The notes under the pieces are model-generated. The model was not told the DNA's origin, made no database searches, and was given only the letters and a program-made list of their open reading frames with translations. The position numbers and the translations under genes are program-made. A stretch of DNA of 64,000 nucleotides from Pseudomonas sp. ATCC PTA-122608. Lineage in GTDB: Bacteria > Pseudomonadota > Gammaproteobacteria > Pseudomonadales > Pseudomonadaceae. The stretch lies in assembly GCF_001952855.1 (NCBI RefSeq), contig NZ_LPNO01000024.1:249497-313496 (forward strand), given 5' to 3'. Every line of letters starts with the position of its first letter. Position 1 is the stretch's first letter. This document shows positions 1 to 7,912 of this stretch, piece after piece.

Positions 1-134
1 GGCAATGCCAATACACCGGCAAAGCTTTCTGTTGGCTGAACAGATCACAGTTTTCTCTTGTCAACTACAAAATCATTACAAAGTTAGACTAAACTCCGCG
101 CCACTTCCCTCCCTTCGTTTTCAGGATAAGTACT

Positions 135-1004
135 TTGACAAACGTCTGCACCAGCGGCCTCGATGTCGGCTTTGCGTCCCTGGATTACCTGCAAATCGGC
201 ATTCTGGGCATCATTCAGGGCATCACCGAATTACTGCCCGTGTCTTCCACCGCCCACATGCGCATCGTGCCCGCCCTGCTCGGCTGGCCGGATCCCGGCT
301 CGGCGTTTTCCGCGGCCATGCAGTTGGCTGCCTTGGCGGCAGTGGTCAGTTACTTCTGGAAGGATGTGCGCCAGGTCACCGTGGGCAGCATCAGCGCGGT
401 GCGCCAGGGCGACTACAACAACCAGTGGTTCAAGCTGGCGGTGGCGATTGTGCTGGCGACGATTCCGATTGGTATCGCCGGAATTGCCTTGTCGTCGACG
501 CTCAACTCGTGCAACTCGCCGTTGCGCGGGCTGATGGTGATCGGAATTTCCTGCCTGGTGATGGCCGTGCTGCTGGCCGCGGCCGAACTCAGCGCGAGGC
601 ATAAGCGCACGGTGGGCGAAATGCGCCTGCGGGATGCGCTGATTGTCGGCATTGCGCAGATCGGCGCGCTGATTCCCGGGGTTTCCCGCTCGGGCTCGAC
701 CCTGACCGCCGCACTGTTCCTCAATTTCAAGCGTGAAGAAGCGGCGCGGTTTTCGTTCCTGCTGGGCTTGCCGGCAATCGCGTTGGCGGGGCTGAAGGAG
801 CTGTGGGTGCTGTTCCACGCCGACCTGCCCGCCCATGCCTGGCCGCATTTGATCTTTGGCCTGGTGGTTGCCAGTGTCTCGGCGTTCTTCGCGATCTGGG
901 GCCTGATGAAGTTCCTGGAGCGGTTTTCCACCTGGCCGTTCGTGATCTACCGTGCGGTGCTGGGGGTGTTCCTGATTGTGGCGGTGAGCACCGGGTTCCT
1001 GTAG
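135..1004 (+). CDS. uppP: Undecaprenyl-diphosphatase (BacA/UppP family)
   Basis: Integral-membrane phosphatase that recycles undecaprenyl diphosphate to the monophosphate carrier used for peptidoglycan and surface polysaccharide; the family also confers bacitracin tolerance. The 289-residue product shows both family signatures, GITELLPVSSTAH at about residues 29-41 and PGVSRSGST near 182-190, which hold the catalytic Glu, His and Arg in this family; most of the remainder is hydrophobic. The chosen start is TTG at 135, preceded by AGGAT with about eight bases of spacing; no ATG precedes the first conserved block in frame. The 134 bases upstream show no other gene. The stop codon lies inside the first arm of a REP element. 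Family assignment is firm; the exact start is less certain. Confidence 0.9.
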   Translation: MTNVCTSGLDVGFASLDYLQIGILGIIQGITELLPVSSTAHMRIVPALLGWPDPGSAFSAAMQLAALAAVVSYFWKDVRQVTVGSISAVRQGDYNNQWFKLAVAIVLATIPIGIAGIALSSTLNSCNSPLRGLMVIGISCLVMAVLLAAAELSARHKRTVGEMRLRDALIVGIAQIGALIPGVSRSGSTLTAALFLNFKREEAARFSFLLGLPAIALAGLKELWVLFHADLPAHAWPHLIFGLVVASVSAFFAIWGLMKFLERFSTWPFVIYRAVLGVFLIVAVSTGFL

Positions 1005-1099
1005 GAGCGAGCTTGCTCGCGATGGTCGTTAACGATGACGCGTCCAGCCTGAATAAACACGGTGCCTGGGCGTTTTTCGCGAGCAAGCTCGCTCCTACA
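1000..1099. repeat. REPIN (inverted pair of REP sequences)
   Basis: Two copies of a 23-base REP sequence in inverted orientation (1000-1022 and 1077-1099), each with the palindromic core GAGCGAGCTTGCTCGC, flank about 54 bases of unrelated sequence. The uppP stop codon lies within the left arm. This copy has GAGCGAGC where the other three REPINs of the window have GAGCGGGC. Such elements are moved by REP-associated tyrosine transposases in Pseudomonas, as known from the family. Confidence 0.9.
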
Positions 1100-1116
1100 G
1101 TACGCGGTCGGCCAGA

Positions 1117-2142
1117 CTACAGCGCCCGGCATTCAATCTTCAGCAATTGATGGCCTTGCTCGTAGCTCTCAATCACCACCGGCAAAAACCGCTGGATCAC
1201 CGCCATGTTGCTCTGCAGGTGCTCGGTCATCCGCAGCGTGGTGAAACTGCCGCCGCCGGCAAGTGCCATCGGCAGCAATAGCTGGTCGGCCAGATGCTCG
1301 GCGACCACCGCTTCGCTGGCAAGCCACTCTAGCGCTTGCTCGATGGCCTGATCGGCCACCGCCTCTGCGCGCAACCTGGCCTGGCCAAATGCGCTGAACA
1401 CTTCGGTGACGTGCGCATGTGCATATTCCACCAACAGGACATTGCCTGGCCCGTGCTCCGCGTCAAGGTTCACCGCGTGCAACTGCTCCTGCTTGATCGC
1501 CAGCCGCTGACGCACACGTTCCAGCTCGCGCTCGGCGACATGAACAGGCAACCCGGCACTCAGCGTGGTTGCTCGCGAGCCCTGCAATTCACCCCGCTCG
1601 GTGAGGTGCAACGGCATCAATGTGCTCGGATGTATAAACGCCACAAGCTCGCCACCACCCGCTGGGACAAAGCCGTGACGCACCAGCGTCAACTCGACTC
1701 TGGCGCCCATCCGCCGCAATTGCGGCAACCAGGCGCGCTCAAGAAAATCCAGCGGAGGCGCCATCGGATTGTGGGTGCCTCCGCAAATACTGACGCGACT
1801 GGCTTGCGGGGCCAGCAGCAACGCCGGCAACACTGTCTGCAATACCAGGGTGCAACTGCCGGCTGTGCCGATAGAAAATTTATAGTCCCCGCCCTGGATA
1901 AGGCCAGGCTCGAACAGCAACGCCTGGGAACCCAGCTCGGCGCCTTCGACCCGGGCGCCACATACCTGGGCAGCGGCCAGAACCGCCGTCAGGTGCTGAC
2001 GCAGCAACCCTGGCCGACTGCGCCTGGCACGAATATTTTTAATCCGCAGCGTGCGCCCCGCCACCATCGACAGGCTCAAGCCACTGCGCAACACCTGGCC
2101 GCCGCCGATGGCGCCGTCCAGCTCGATCAGATCCTGGTTCAT
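1117..2142 (-). CDS. rtcA: RNA 3'-terminal phosphate cyclase
   Basis: Converts RNA 3'-phosphates to 2',3'-cyclic phosphates with ATP through an enzyme-AMP intermediate, giving the end used by RtcB ligase. The 341-residue product has the family start ELDGAIGGGQVLR and, near the C-terminus, AEHLADQLLLPMALAGG, whose histidine corresponds to the adenylated residue of the E. coli enzyme. The ATG at 2142 is preferred over the in-frame ATG at 2148 because AAGGA sits six to seven bases before it and would touch the earlier one. It is the last gene of the rsr-rtcB operon, ten bases after the nucleotidyltransferase gene. Expression should depend on the sigma-54 promoter ahead of rsr. Confidence 0.95.
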   Translation of the reverse strand: MNQDLIELDGAIGGGQVLRSGLSLSMVAGRTLRIKNIRARRSRPGLLRQHLTAVLAAAQVCGARVEGAELGSQALLFEPGLIQGGDYKFSIGTAGSCTLVLQTVLPALLLAPQASRVSICGGTHNPMAPPLDFLERAWLPQLRRMGARVELTLVRHGFVPAGGGELVAFIHPSTLMPLHLTERGELQGSRATTLSAGLPVHVAERELERVRQRLAIKQEQLHAVNLDAEHGPGNVLLVEYAHAHVTEVFSAFGQARLRAEAVADQAIEQALEWLASEAVVAEHLADQLLLPMALAGGGSFTTLRMTEHLQSNMAVIQRFLPVVIESYEQGHQLLKIECRAL

Positions 2143-2151
2143 ATCCATTCC

Positions 2152-2946
2152 TTATGCGTAGTGCTTTACCGTTTCCCTCAGGTAGTGGTCCAGCAAATGA
2201 GTGTGTTCCTGGGTACGTGGCAACTTGGGCGCCTCGCGCTCCAGCTCTGCCGAGATAAACCGATGCAACGCCGGGCGCCTGGGTCCATACGCGGCTTCCC
2301 CGGCATTACGTTTCAGGGCCAGCAGCGTCGCCACTTCATCCAGCAAGAGCGGATCCGTGACCGTCGACAACAGGTCGGCAAAGGTCATCGGTGGCCGTCC
2401 GAGCCCAAGGTCGATCCAGCGCACCGCCAGCAACGGCCGCAGCACATAGAAGTACTTTTTGAAGCGCACCGTGTCGCCTTGCAGGTACCCACGAAAGTTC
2501 TTCCTGGCCATCGACAAATAGTGACTGCGGGCCGCAGGCGGGCTGTAGAACGCTTCCGCCAGGGCCTGCAGGCGCGCGGTCGCAGGCGTTTCGCTGCGAT
2601 ACACCAGCGGCGAATCGAGCCACTCCAGCAGCGTCGGGTTGGATTTACGCAGCAGCCCGAGGGTCTTGCGCAACTCCCAGCCGCTGATATCCAGCTCGTC
2701 GTCCAGCGGACGTTCGATCACGTCCCGTGGCGTATCCACCTGGACAAACCAGTCCGGCTTTTCCACGTAGACAAAACGCACGTCGTAATCACTGTCGGTG
2801 GAAGCAAAGCCCCAGGCGCGACTGCCGGATTCACAGGCATACAGCACCGTGACGTTTCGCTCGCGCTCTATGCGCTCCAGCTCAAGCAAGACCCGTTCGC
2901 GCATGGCGAGACTGAGGGGGTGAAGGTCGTCTTGTTCCCTATTCAT
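2152..2946 (-). CDS. RlaP-like nucleotidyltransferase (DNA polymerase beta superfamily)
   Basis: A 264-residue protein with a minimal nucleotidyltransferase motif near residues 41-58: GSRAWGFASTDSDYDVRF, i.e. GSxxxG followed by DSDxD, which binds metal and the nucleotide triphosphate in this superfamily. Families of this type have been reported in bacterial RNA-repair operons beside RtcB (RlaP, RNA-ligase-associated pol-beta), which fits its place between rtcB and rtcA. Its substrate is unknown; adding a nucleotide to RNA ends is an inference from context. The ATG follows AGGAG by about eight bases. Spacing to rtcB (36 bases) and to rtcA (under 10 bases) shows one transcription unit. Superfamily assignment is firm, specific role is not. 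Confidence 0.85.
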   Translation of the reverse strand: MNREQDDLHPLSLAMRERVLLELERIERERNVTVLYACESGSRAWGFASTDSDYDVRFVYVEKPDWFVQVDTPRDVIERPLDDELDISGWELRKTLGLLRKSNPTLLEWLDSPLVYRSETPATARLQALAEAFYSPPAARSHYLSMARKNFRGYLQGDTVRFKKYFYVLRPLLAVRWIDLGLGRPPMTFADLLSTVTDPLLLDEVATLLALKRNAGEAAYGPRRPALHRFISAELEREAPKLPRTQEHTHLLDHYLRETVKHYA

Positions 2947-2982
2947 TTTGAATGCTCCTGTACAACCATCAAATTCCAGACT

Positions 2983-4209
2983 TTATCCCTTCACGCACAC
3001 CACCTGACGCAAGGTGTGCAGCACTTCCACCAGCTCGCGCTGGGCGTGCATGACTTGGTCGATATCCTTGTAGGCCATCGGAATCTCGTCGATTACCGCA
3101 GCATCTTTACGGCATTCCACGTGGGCCGTTGCGCGCACCTGGTCGGCCACCGTGAAGGTGTTTTTGGCCTTGGTGCGGCTCATGATCCGGCCGGCGCCAT
3201 GGCTGCAGGAGCAGAACGACTCTTCGTTACCCAGCCCGCGCACGATGAAACTTTTCGCGCCCATCGAACCGGGAATAATTCCCAGCTCACCCTTCTTTGC
3301 CGACACCGCACCTTTGCGAGTGACCAGAATTTCCTCACCGAAATGCCGCTCTTTTTGCACATAGTTGTGGTGGCAGTTCACCGCTTCCAGCGCCACTTCA
3401 AACGGTTTGTGGATCACCTTGCGCGTCGCCTCAACCACCGCCCGCATCATCATCTCGCGGTTCTGACGGGCAAAATCCTGGGCCCAGCCGACCGCCTCCA
3501 CATAGTCATCGAAGTGCTGGCTACCGTCCTCGAAGTAAGCCAGGTCGCGATCCGGCAGGTTGGCGATGTGCTGACGCATGTCCTGTTGAGCCAATTGAAT
3601 AAACAGGTTACCGATGGCATTGCCGACGCCACGGGAACCGCTGTGCAACATGAACCAGACCCGGTTGGCTTCATCCAGGCAGACTTCGACAAAGTGGTTA
3701 CCCGAACCCAGCGTCCCCAAGTGTTGGCGGTTGTTGGTGTTCTTCAGTTTCGGGTACTTGTCGGTGATCGTTTTGAAGCGTGGCTGCAACGCCGCCCACA
3801 CCTGGTCGGCCTGCTGCGGAACAGTGTCCCAGGCACCCTTGTCACGCCCGTTACGTCCGCTGGTGCGACCATGGGGCACCGCCGCCTCGATCGCGCAGCG
3901 CAGGCCGTGGAGGTTATCCGGCAGGTCGGCGGCAGTCAGCGAGGTGCGCGCGGCAATCATGCCGCAGCCGATATCCACGCCAACAGCGGCCGGGATAATC
4001 GCGCCCACGGTGGGAATCACGCTGCCAATGGTCGAGCCCTTGCCCAGATGCACATCCGGCATCACCGCGAGGTGTTTGAAAATGAACGGCATCTTCGCCG
4101 TGTTCATCAGTTGCTGGCGAGCCTCTGGCTCAACCGGTACCCCTTGGGTCCAGAGCTTGATGGGCTTGCCGTTGGCAACTTCCAGCAGTTGGTAGGTCTT
4201 CTCTTGCAT
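2983..4209 (-). CDS. rtcB: RNA-splicing ligase RtcB
   Basis: GTP- and Mn-dependent ligase that joins RNA 2',3'-cyclic phosphate or 3'-phosphate ends to 5'-OH ends, used in tRNA and rRNA repair. At 408 residues it has the length of the short bacterial RtcB form. Visible motifs include DVHLGKGSTIGSV, VGVDIGCGM with the metal-binding cysteine, GSGNHFVEV, HSGSRGVGN, and the C-terminal CSHGAGRIMSR whose histidine is the guanylylation site in the family. The ribosome-binding site is weak (GAG five bases before ATG). It follows the Y RNA region and precedes the nucleotidyltransferase and rtcA genes on the same strand. Confidence 0.96.
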   Translation of the reverse strand: MQEKTYQLLEVANGKPIKLWTQGVPVEPEARQQLMNTAKMPFIFKHLAVMPDVHLGKGSTIGSVIPTVGAIIPAAVGVDIGCGMIAARTSLTAADLPDNLHGLRCAIEAAVPHGRTSGRNGRDKGAWDTVPQQADQVWAALQPRFKTITDKYPKLKNTNNRQHLGTLGSGNHFVEVCLDEANRVWFMLHSGSRGVGNAIGNLFIQLAQQDMRQHIANLPDRDLAYFEDGSQHFDDYVEAVGWAQDFARQNREMMMRAVVEATRKVIHKPFEVALEAVNCHHNYVQKERHFGEEILVTRKGAVSAKKGELGIIPGSMGAKSFIVRGLGNEESFCSCSHGAGRIMSRTKAKNTFTVADQVRATAHVECRKDAAVIDEIPMAYKDIDQVMHAQRELVEVLHTLRQVVCVKG

Positions 4210-4271
4210 GATCTCGATTCTTTTTGTATGTGCCGCAGGCGCGGCGTTTCAAGTAAACAGACGGCGACAAA

Positions 4272-4386
4272 AGAGGGGTGAAACATGCGGCACGCTCTGC
4301 CGCTGAGCTACAGTCTTGCGACTGGCGGGACTCGAACCCGCGACCATTCCGTACTGTAGTTTCACCGGCATTCGCCGAGGCAATCG
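4272..4386 (-). ncRNA. Y RNA with tRNA-like module in permuted order (YrlA type)
   Basis: On the minus strand an outer stem GGTGAAAC / GTTTCACC (4359-4366 with 4277-4284) and an inner stem CTACAGT / ACTGTAG (4353-4359 with 4308-4314) enclose a canonical T-arm, GCGGGTTCGAGTCCCGC (4342-4326). A canonical D-arm, GCTCAGCGGCAGAGC (4308-4294), follows. The T-arm therefore precedes the D-arm, the reverse of a real tRNA, and there is no anticodon arm or CCA end. Known bacterial YrlA RNAs, encoded between rsr and rtcBA in Salmonella, show such tRNA mimicry and bind the Ro60 orthologue. The RNA ends given are estimates. Confidence 0.8.
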
Positions 4387-4420
4387 TAATAAGGTGGCAC
4401 GACAAAAAGTGTGACTGAGC

Positions 4421-4534
4421 GCCGGAACATACCGGCTTACCATAGATGTACAGCCACAGGCATTCGTGCCTTCACTGGCGCTGACAAGGGTCTGACGAGA
4501 CGTCTTGGATGTAGTCCCGTCGGCATTCAGCGCC
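4421..4534 (-). ncRNA. Candidate second structured RNA (YrlB-like?)
   Basis: Between rsr and the Y RNA the minus strand can form an eight-pair stem GGCGCTGA / TCAGCGCC (4527-4534 with 4477-4484). It can also form a hairpin ending in AGGCA-CGAA-TGCCT (within 4454-4478) and a hairpin GCCGG-TATGTT-CCGGC (4436-4421). No open frame with a ribosome-binding site is present. Salmonella encodes two Y RNAs at the same place, so a second Ro-binding RNA is plausible, but I see no T-arm or D-arm here. It may instead be the 5' part of a longer Y RNA transcript. Confidence 0.4.
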
Positions 4535-4541
4535 GGTGAAA

Positions 4542-6092
4542 TCAAACTTCTATTGCTTCAATCGCCTGCACCCAATGTTGCGCACCGTAGCGCCCTTCGG
4601 CGAACTGCGCGACCACATCAAATACCGCATCACTGAAGCCTCCCACATTCAAAATGTCCTGGCGGTCTGCCGCCTGCGTGGTGGCACCCGGCTGCATATC
4701 GATACACACCAGCCGCGCTTGCGGGTTGACCTGCTTGATCAACTCCCACTGACGCATGGTTTCGGTACCGCGCTGACGCCTGGCGTCAATCCACGACTCG
4801 TTGTCAGACACCAGGATTACCGTATCCACTTTCATTTTGGCCCCGGCAATTTTCGCCAGCGGCGCCGAGCAGTTAGTCCCGCCTCCGCCGATGGCGGCCA
4901 GCTTCTGCGCATTGCTCATCACACTGTCACGCGGGTTGAGCCGGATATCCACCACATGGTTTTCAAACGGCATCAAGCGTGCGTCTGGCTGCTTGCGCAA
5001 GATCGCCGCGCCGATCAAGGCCGCCACATCGATGCAACGTACAGCGCTCGTGGCGCCCTCGCGATACCCGGTGACCGGGTTGTGCATCGAGCCCGACACA
5101 TCAGGGCAAACCACCACCGAACCTTGCAACACCGGCACGTTGGCCAGGGACAACTCAAGAGTGTCCTGCAGGGCTTCACGCACGCAGGCCGGTACGTCAT
5201 CCCCCGCCATGCGATACGCCGCCAGCAACTGGTACGGGTAAACCCGCGCCTTGGCGATCGCCTCTGCATCAGCCAACCGCGCCGCTACTTGCCATGCGAA
5301 CCCTGGCACCTCGAACGCGCCTTGGCGTGCAAAGGTATTAAGGTTCATGCGCAGGGCCTGCCAACCCATGTTATCGGCCTGGGCAGCCCATTGTTCTTTG
5401 CTGAGCTTCTCGTTTCCAAGCAACTGGAACGGTACCGCCGGCACCTCAGTGGTCGAACCACTACGAAAGGCGAGCAAGGCCCGAGTCAGCTCCGGCAAGG
5501 CTTGCACATCCACCGGCCGCCCGATCAACCAGGCGAAGAACGCTTCACGCCATGGTTCAGTGGGCTTGGGGTGAACCATTTTCACCACATCCGCCAACGA
5601 TGGCTGATTACCGACTGACGCCTGCAAAAGCTGACGCTCCGTCGCAGTGTTCAACCAGTTCTGCACCAGGCGCTTGGGCTGCGAGCCCAGGGACTTGCGC
5701 CCCGTCACACCGCTGCGCAGGATTTGCACGAAGTTGCGCAACATCTTGCCGCTGTCCACCACCTGTTCGAACACCTGCGGCACCATCACCGAACGTTGGG
5801 CCACCAATGCGGCCAACAGCAATGCCGGCATGTCTTTCATGTGGCCTTGGCGGCGGGCGTAGCACGCAACCTTGGCGATATAGCGGCTGTCCAGCTCGCC
5901 GGCCAACTGCAACACGCTCTCCAGCTGGCTTTCGGCCGAGGCGTGGAAGGTCTGGTTCAGGCAACCGGTGACTGCCAACTGGGCCAGCTTGTGCTTGGCG
6001 CTGTAGGCATAAGCCGGTACCTGTGTAGCGTTCAAGGTGTCGCATGCAGGCAGTTTCGCCTGCTGGGTGTTGAAGATCTGGGAGTTGGCCAT
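4542..6092 (-). CDS. rsr: TROVE-domain protein, Ro60 orthologue (Rsr)
   Basis: Ring-shaped RNA-binding protein that holds Y RNA and, in studied bacteria, works with PNPase or RNA-repair enzymes in RNA quality control. The N-terminal two thirds form the TROVE helical-repeat region. The C-terminal part is a von Willebrand A-like domain with the MIDAS motif DVSGSM around residue 340 and a downstream DNESWID segment. The frame is open from 6146, but a sigma-54 promoter covers 6135-6150, so the ATG at 6092 (MANSQIFNTQQAK) is chosen, giving 516 residues. It is the first gene of the unit rsr - Y RNA - rtcB - nucleotidyltransferase - rtcA. Confidence 0.93.
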   Translation of the reverse strand: MANSQIFNTQQAKLPACDTLNATQVPAYAYSAKHKLAQLAVTGCLNQTFHASAESQLESVLQLAGELDSRYIAKVACYARRQGHMKDMPALLLAALVAQRSVMVPQVFEQVVDSGKMLRNFVQILRSGVTGRKSLGSQPKRLVQNWLNTATERQLLQASVGNQPSLADVVKMVHPKPTEPWREAFFAWLIGRPVDVQALPELTRALLAFRSGSTTEVPAVPFQLLGNEKLSKEQWAAQADNMGWQALRMNLNTFARQGAFEVPGFAWQVAARLADAEAIAKARVYPYQLLAAYRMAGDDVPACVREALQDTLELSLANVPVLQGSVVVCPDVSGSMHNPVTGYREGATSAVRCIDVAALIGAAILRKQPDARLMPFENHVVDIRLNPRDSVMSNAQKLAAIGGGGTNCSAPLAKIAGAKMKVDTVILVSDNESWIDARRQRGTETMRQWELIKQVNPQARLVCIDMQPGATTQAADRQDILNVGGFSDAVFDVVAQFAEGRYGAQHWVQAIEAIEV

Positions 6093-6134
6093 CGTGGCGT
6101 CTCGCTCTGTTGTGTGTTCCGTTGCGAGAGTTAT

Positions 6135-6150
6135 TGCAGCTGCCATGCCA
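6135..6150 (-). promoter_or_regulatory. Sigma-54 promoter of the rsr-rtcBA operon
   Basis: The minus strand reads TGGCATGGCAGCTGCA, matching the -24/-12 consensus TGGCACG-N4-TTGCW with invariant GG and GC at the right spacing. Transcription would start near 6123, leaving about 30 bases before the rsr ATG at 6092. The divergent neighbour is RtcR, a sigma-54 activator known to drive rtcBA in E. coli. Confidence 0.75.
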
Positions 6151-6170
6151 GGTTTTTGTTTTCGCCGATA

Positions 6171-6218
6171 AATATTCTTATCTATTTGTTTTATATGAAT
6201 ATTTTTATATTTAGATAA
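6171..6218. promoter_or_regulatory. Nested inverted repeats, candidate RtcR binding site
   Basis: In the AT-rich gap between rsr and rtcR two inverted repeats are nested: AATATTC (6171-6177) with GAATATT (6197-6203), and TTATCTA (6178-6184) with TAGATAA (6212-6218). They lie 20-80 bases upstream of the sigma-54 promoter, where an enhancer for the activator would be expected. No published RtcR site was compared. Confidence 0.4.
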
Positions 6219-6297
6219 CTAATCAGCTCGACTGCAATGACAATTCCTTCAGAAATTACTTATCCTTACATATCGTCATCTATATTTTGGTATCGCC

Positions 6298-7905
6298 ATG
6301 ATTCAAAAGCGCACGGTCGCCATTGGTTTTATCGGTTCAACCCTGGACCGGGTCGGCAAAGGTGGCAATCGCTGGAACCATTGGCGGCCCAGCGTCGGCC
6401 TTTGCCAGCAGCAGGAAGTATTGATTGATCGCCTGGAGCTGATTCACGGTGTCGACGCACGAGACATCAGCCTCGCTCAGCGGGTACGCGACGACATCCA
6501 GCAGGTATCGCCGGAAACCGAGGTGCGGCTGCACCCCATGCACCTGAAGAACCCTTGGGATTTCGAGGAGGTGTACGGCGCACTGCACGACTTCACCACC
6601 GGCTACCGCTTCGACACCGACCACGAGGATTACCTGGTCCATATCACGACCGGCACCCACGTTGCGCAAATCTGCTGGTTCCTGCTGACAGAAGCGCGCT
6701 ATCTGCCAGCCCGCTTGATCCAGACGTCTCCGGCTCGCCGCCGCAACGAAGAGGAACGCGCCACCGGCACTCATGCACTGATCGACCTCGACCTGTCGCG
6801 CTACGACCGCATCGCATCACGCTTCGCCCACAAACGCCTGGAAAGCCTGGCCTTCCTCAAATCCGGAATCGCCACACGCAACCCGGCCTTCAACCGCTCC
6901 ATCGAACAGATCGAACGCGTGGCCGTGCGCTCCAAGGCACCGATGCTGCTGATCGGCCCCACCGGTGCCGGCAAGTCATTCCTCGCGCGGCGCATCTACG
7001 AACTCAAGCGCAGCCGGCATCAGGTCCAGGGACGTTTTGTTGAAGTGAACTGCGCCACCTTACGCGGCGATGGCGCGATGTCGGCGCTGTTTGGCCATAT
7101 CAAAGGCGCCTTCACCGGCGCCCAGAACGCCCGCGATGGTCTGCTCCGCGCAGCAGACGGCGGCATGTTGTTCCTGGATGAGATCGGCGAACTGGGGCTC
7201 GACGAACAGGCGATGCTGCTCAAGGCGGTCGAAGAAAAGCGCTTCTTCCCTCTCGGCGGCGACCAGGAAGTCACCAGCGACTTCCTGATCATCGCCGGCA
7301 CCCACCGCGACCTGCGCGGCCGCGTCGCGGAAGGGCTGTTCCGCGAAGACTTGTACGCCCGGATCAACCTTTGGACATTCGACCTGCCGGGCCTGGCCGG
7401 GCGCCGTGAAGACATCGAACCGAACATCGACTTCGAACTGGAACGCCACGCCCGCGAACAGGGCCAAGTGGTGCGCTTCAACCTCGAAGCCCGGCGGCGC
7501 TACCTCGCCTTTGCCTGCTCCAGCGAAGCGGCCTGGCTGGGTAACTTTCGCGAACTGTCCGCCTCCATCACACGCATGGCCACCCTGGCGGACAGCGGGC
7601 GCATCGACGAAAGCCAGACCCAGGAAGAAATCGACCGACTGCGTTACGCCTGGGGCCTGGAGTCGCCGCAAAACGATTGGCTGTCACGCCTGGGCGTCGA
7701 TACCGAACTGGACCTGTTCGACCAACTGCAACTTAACGCCGTGATCGAGACGTGCCTCCAGTCCGACAGCATTTCCGATGCCGGACGACGCTTGTTCGGC
7801 GTTTCCCGACAAGCCAAGGCGCAGCCGAACGATGCCGACCGACTACGCAAATACCTGGCGCGATTTTCGATTGAGTGGAAACAGTTGGCGGAGTTGAAGG
7901 GCTGA
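6298..7905 (+). CDS. rtcR: Sigma-54-dependent transcriptional activator RtcR
   Basis: Activator of the RNA-repair operon, 535 residues, close to the E. coli protein in length. Residues 1-150 form the RtcR regulatory (CARF-type) domain with conserved LHNPWDFEEVY-like (here LKNPWDFEEVY) and DYLVHITTGTHVAQICWF blocks. The AAA+ domain has Walker A GPTGAGKS at 220-227, the sigma-54 contact loop GAFTGA at 270-275, and Walker B LFLDEIGE at 291-298. The C-terminus is the DNA-binding part. CARF domains bind small nucleotides or RNA ends, so this protein probably senses a product of RNA damage. It diverges from rsr and is predicted to act on the promoter at 6135-6150. Confidence 0.96.
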   Translation: MIQKRTVAIGFIGSTLDRVGKGGNRWNHWRPSVGLCQQQEVLIDRLELIHGVDARDISLAQRVRDDIQQVSPETEVRLHPMHLKNPWDFEEVYGALHDFTTGYRFDTDHEDYLVHITTGTHVAQICWFLLTEARYLPARLIQTSPARRRNEEERATGTHALIDLDLSRYDRIASRFAHKRLESLAFLKSGIATRNPAFNRSIEQIERVAVRSKAPMLLIGPTGAGKSFLARRIYELKRSRHQVQGRFVEVNCATLRGDGAMSALFGHIKGAFTGAQNARDGLLRAADGGMLFLDEIGELGLDEQAMLLKAVEEKRFFPLGGDQEVTSDFLIIAGTHRDLRGRVAEGLFREDLYARINLWTFDLPGLAGRREDIEPNIDFELERHAREQGQVVRFNLEARRRYLAFACSSEAAWLGNFRELSASITRMATLADSGRIDESQTQEEIDRLRYAWGLESPQNDWLSRLGVDTELDLFDQLQLNAVIETCLQSDSISDAGRRLFGVSRQAKAQPNDADRLRKYLARFSIEWKQLAELKG

Positions 7906-7912
7906 CGGATAC

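Noticed and set aside
1000..1099. CRISPR repeats or intrinsic terminators at the inverted GCTTGCTCGC pairs
   Set aside because: Only two inverted copies occur per site with no spacer array, and no T-run follows. They are REPINs.
1336..4281. Plus-strand open frame of 981 codons
   Set aside because: It lies antisense to rtcA, the nucleotidyltransferase and rtcB, which have clear motifs and ribosome-binding sites. It is low-complexity in R, Q and H, as expected for the shadow of high-GC genes.
4294..4345. Ordinary tRNA gene
   Set aside because: The D-arm and T-arm are perfect but in the wrong order, and there is no anticodon arm or acceptor stem ending in CCA. It is better explained as a Y RNA module.
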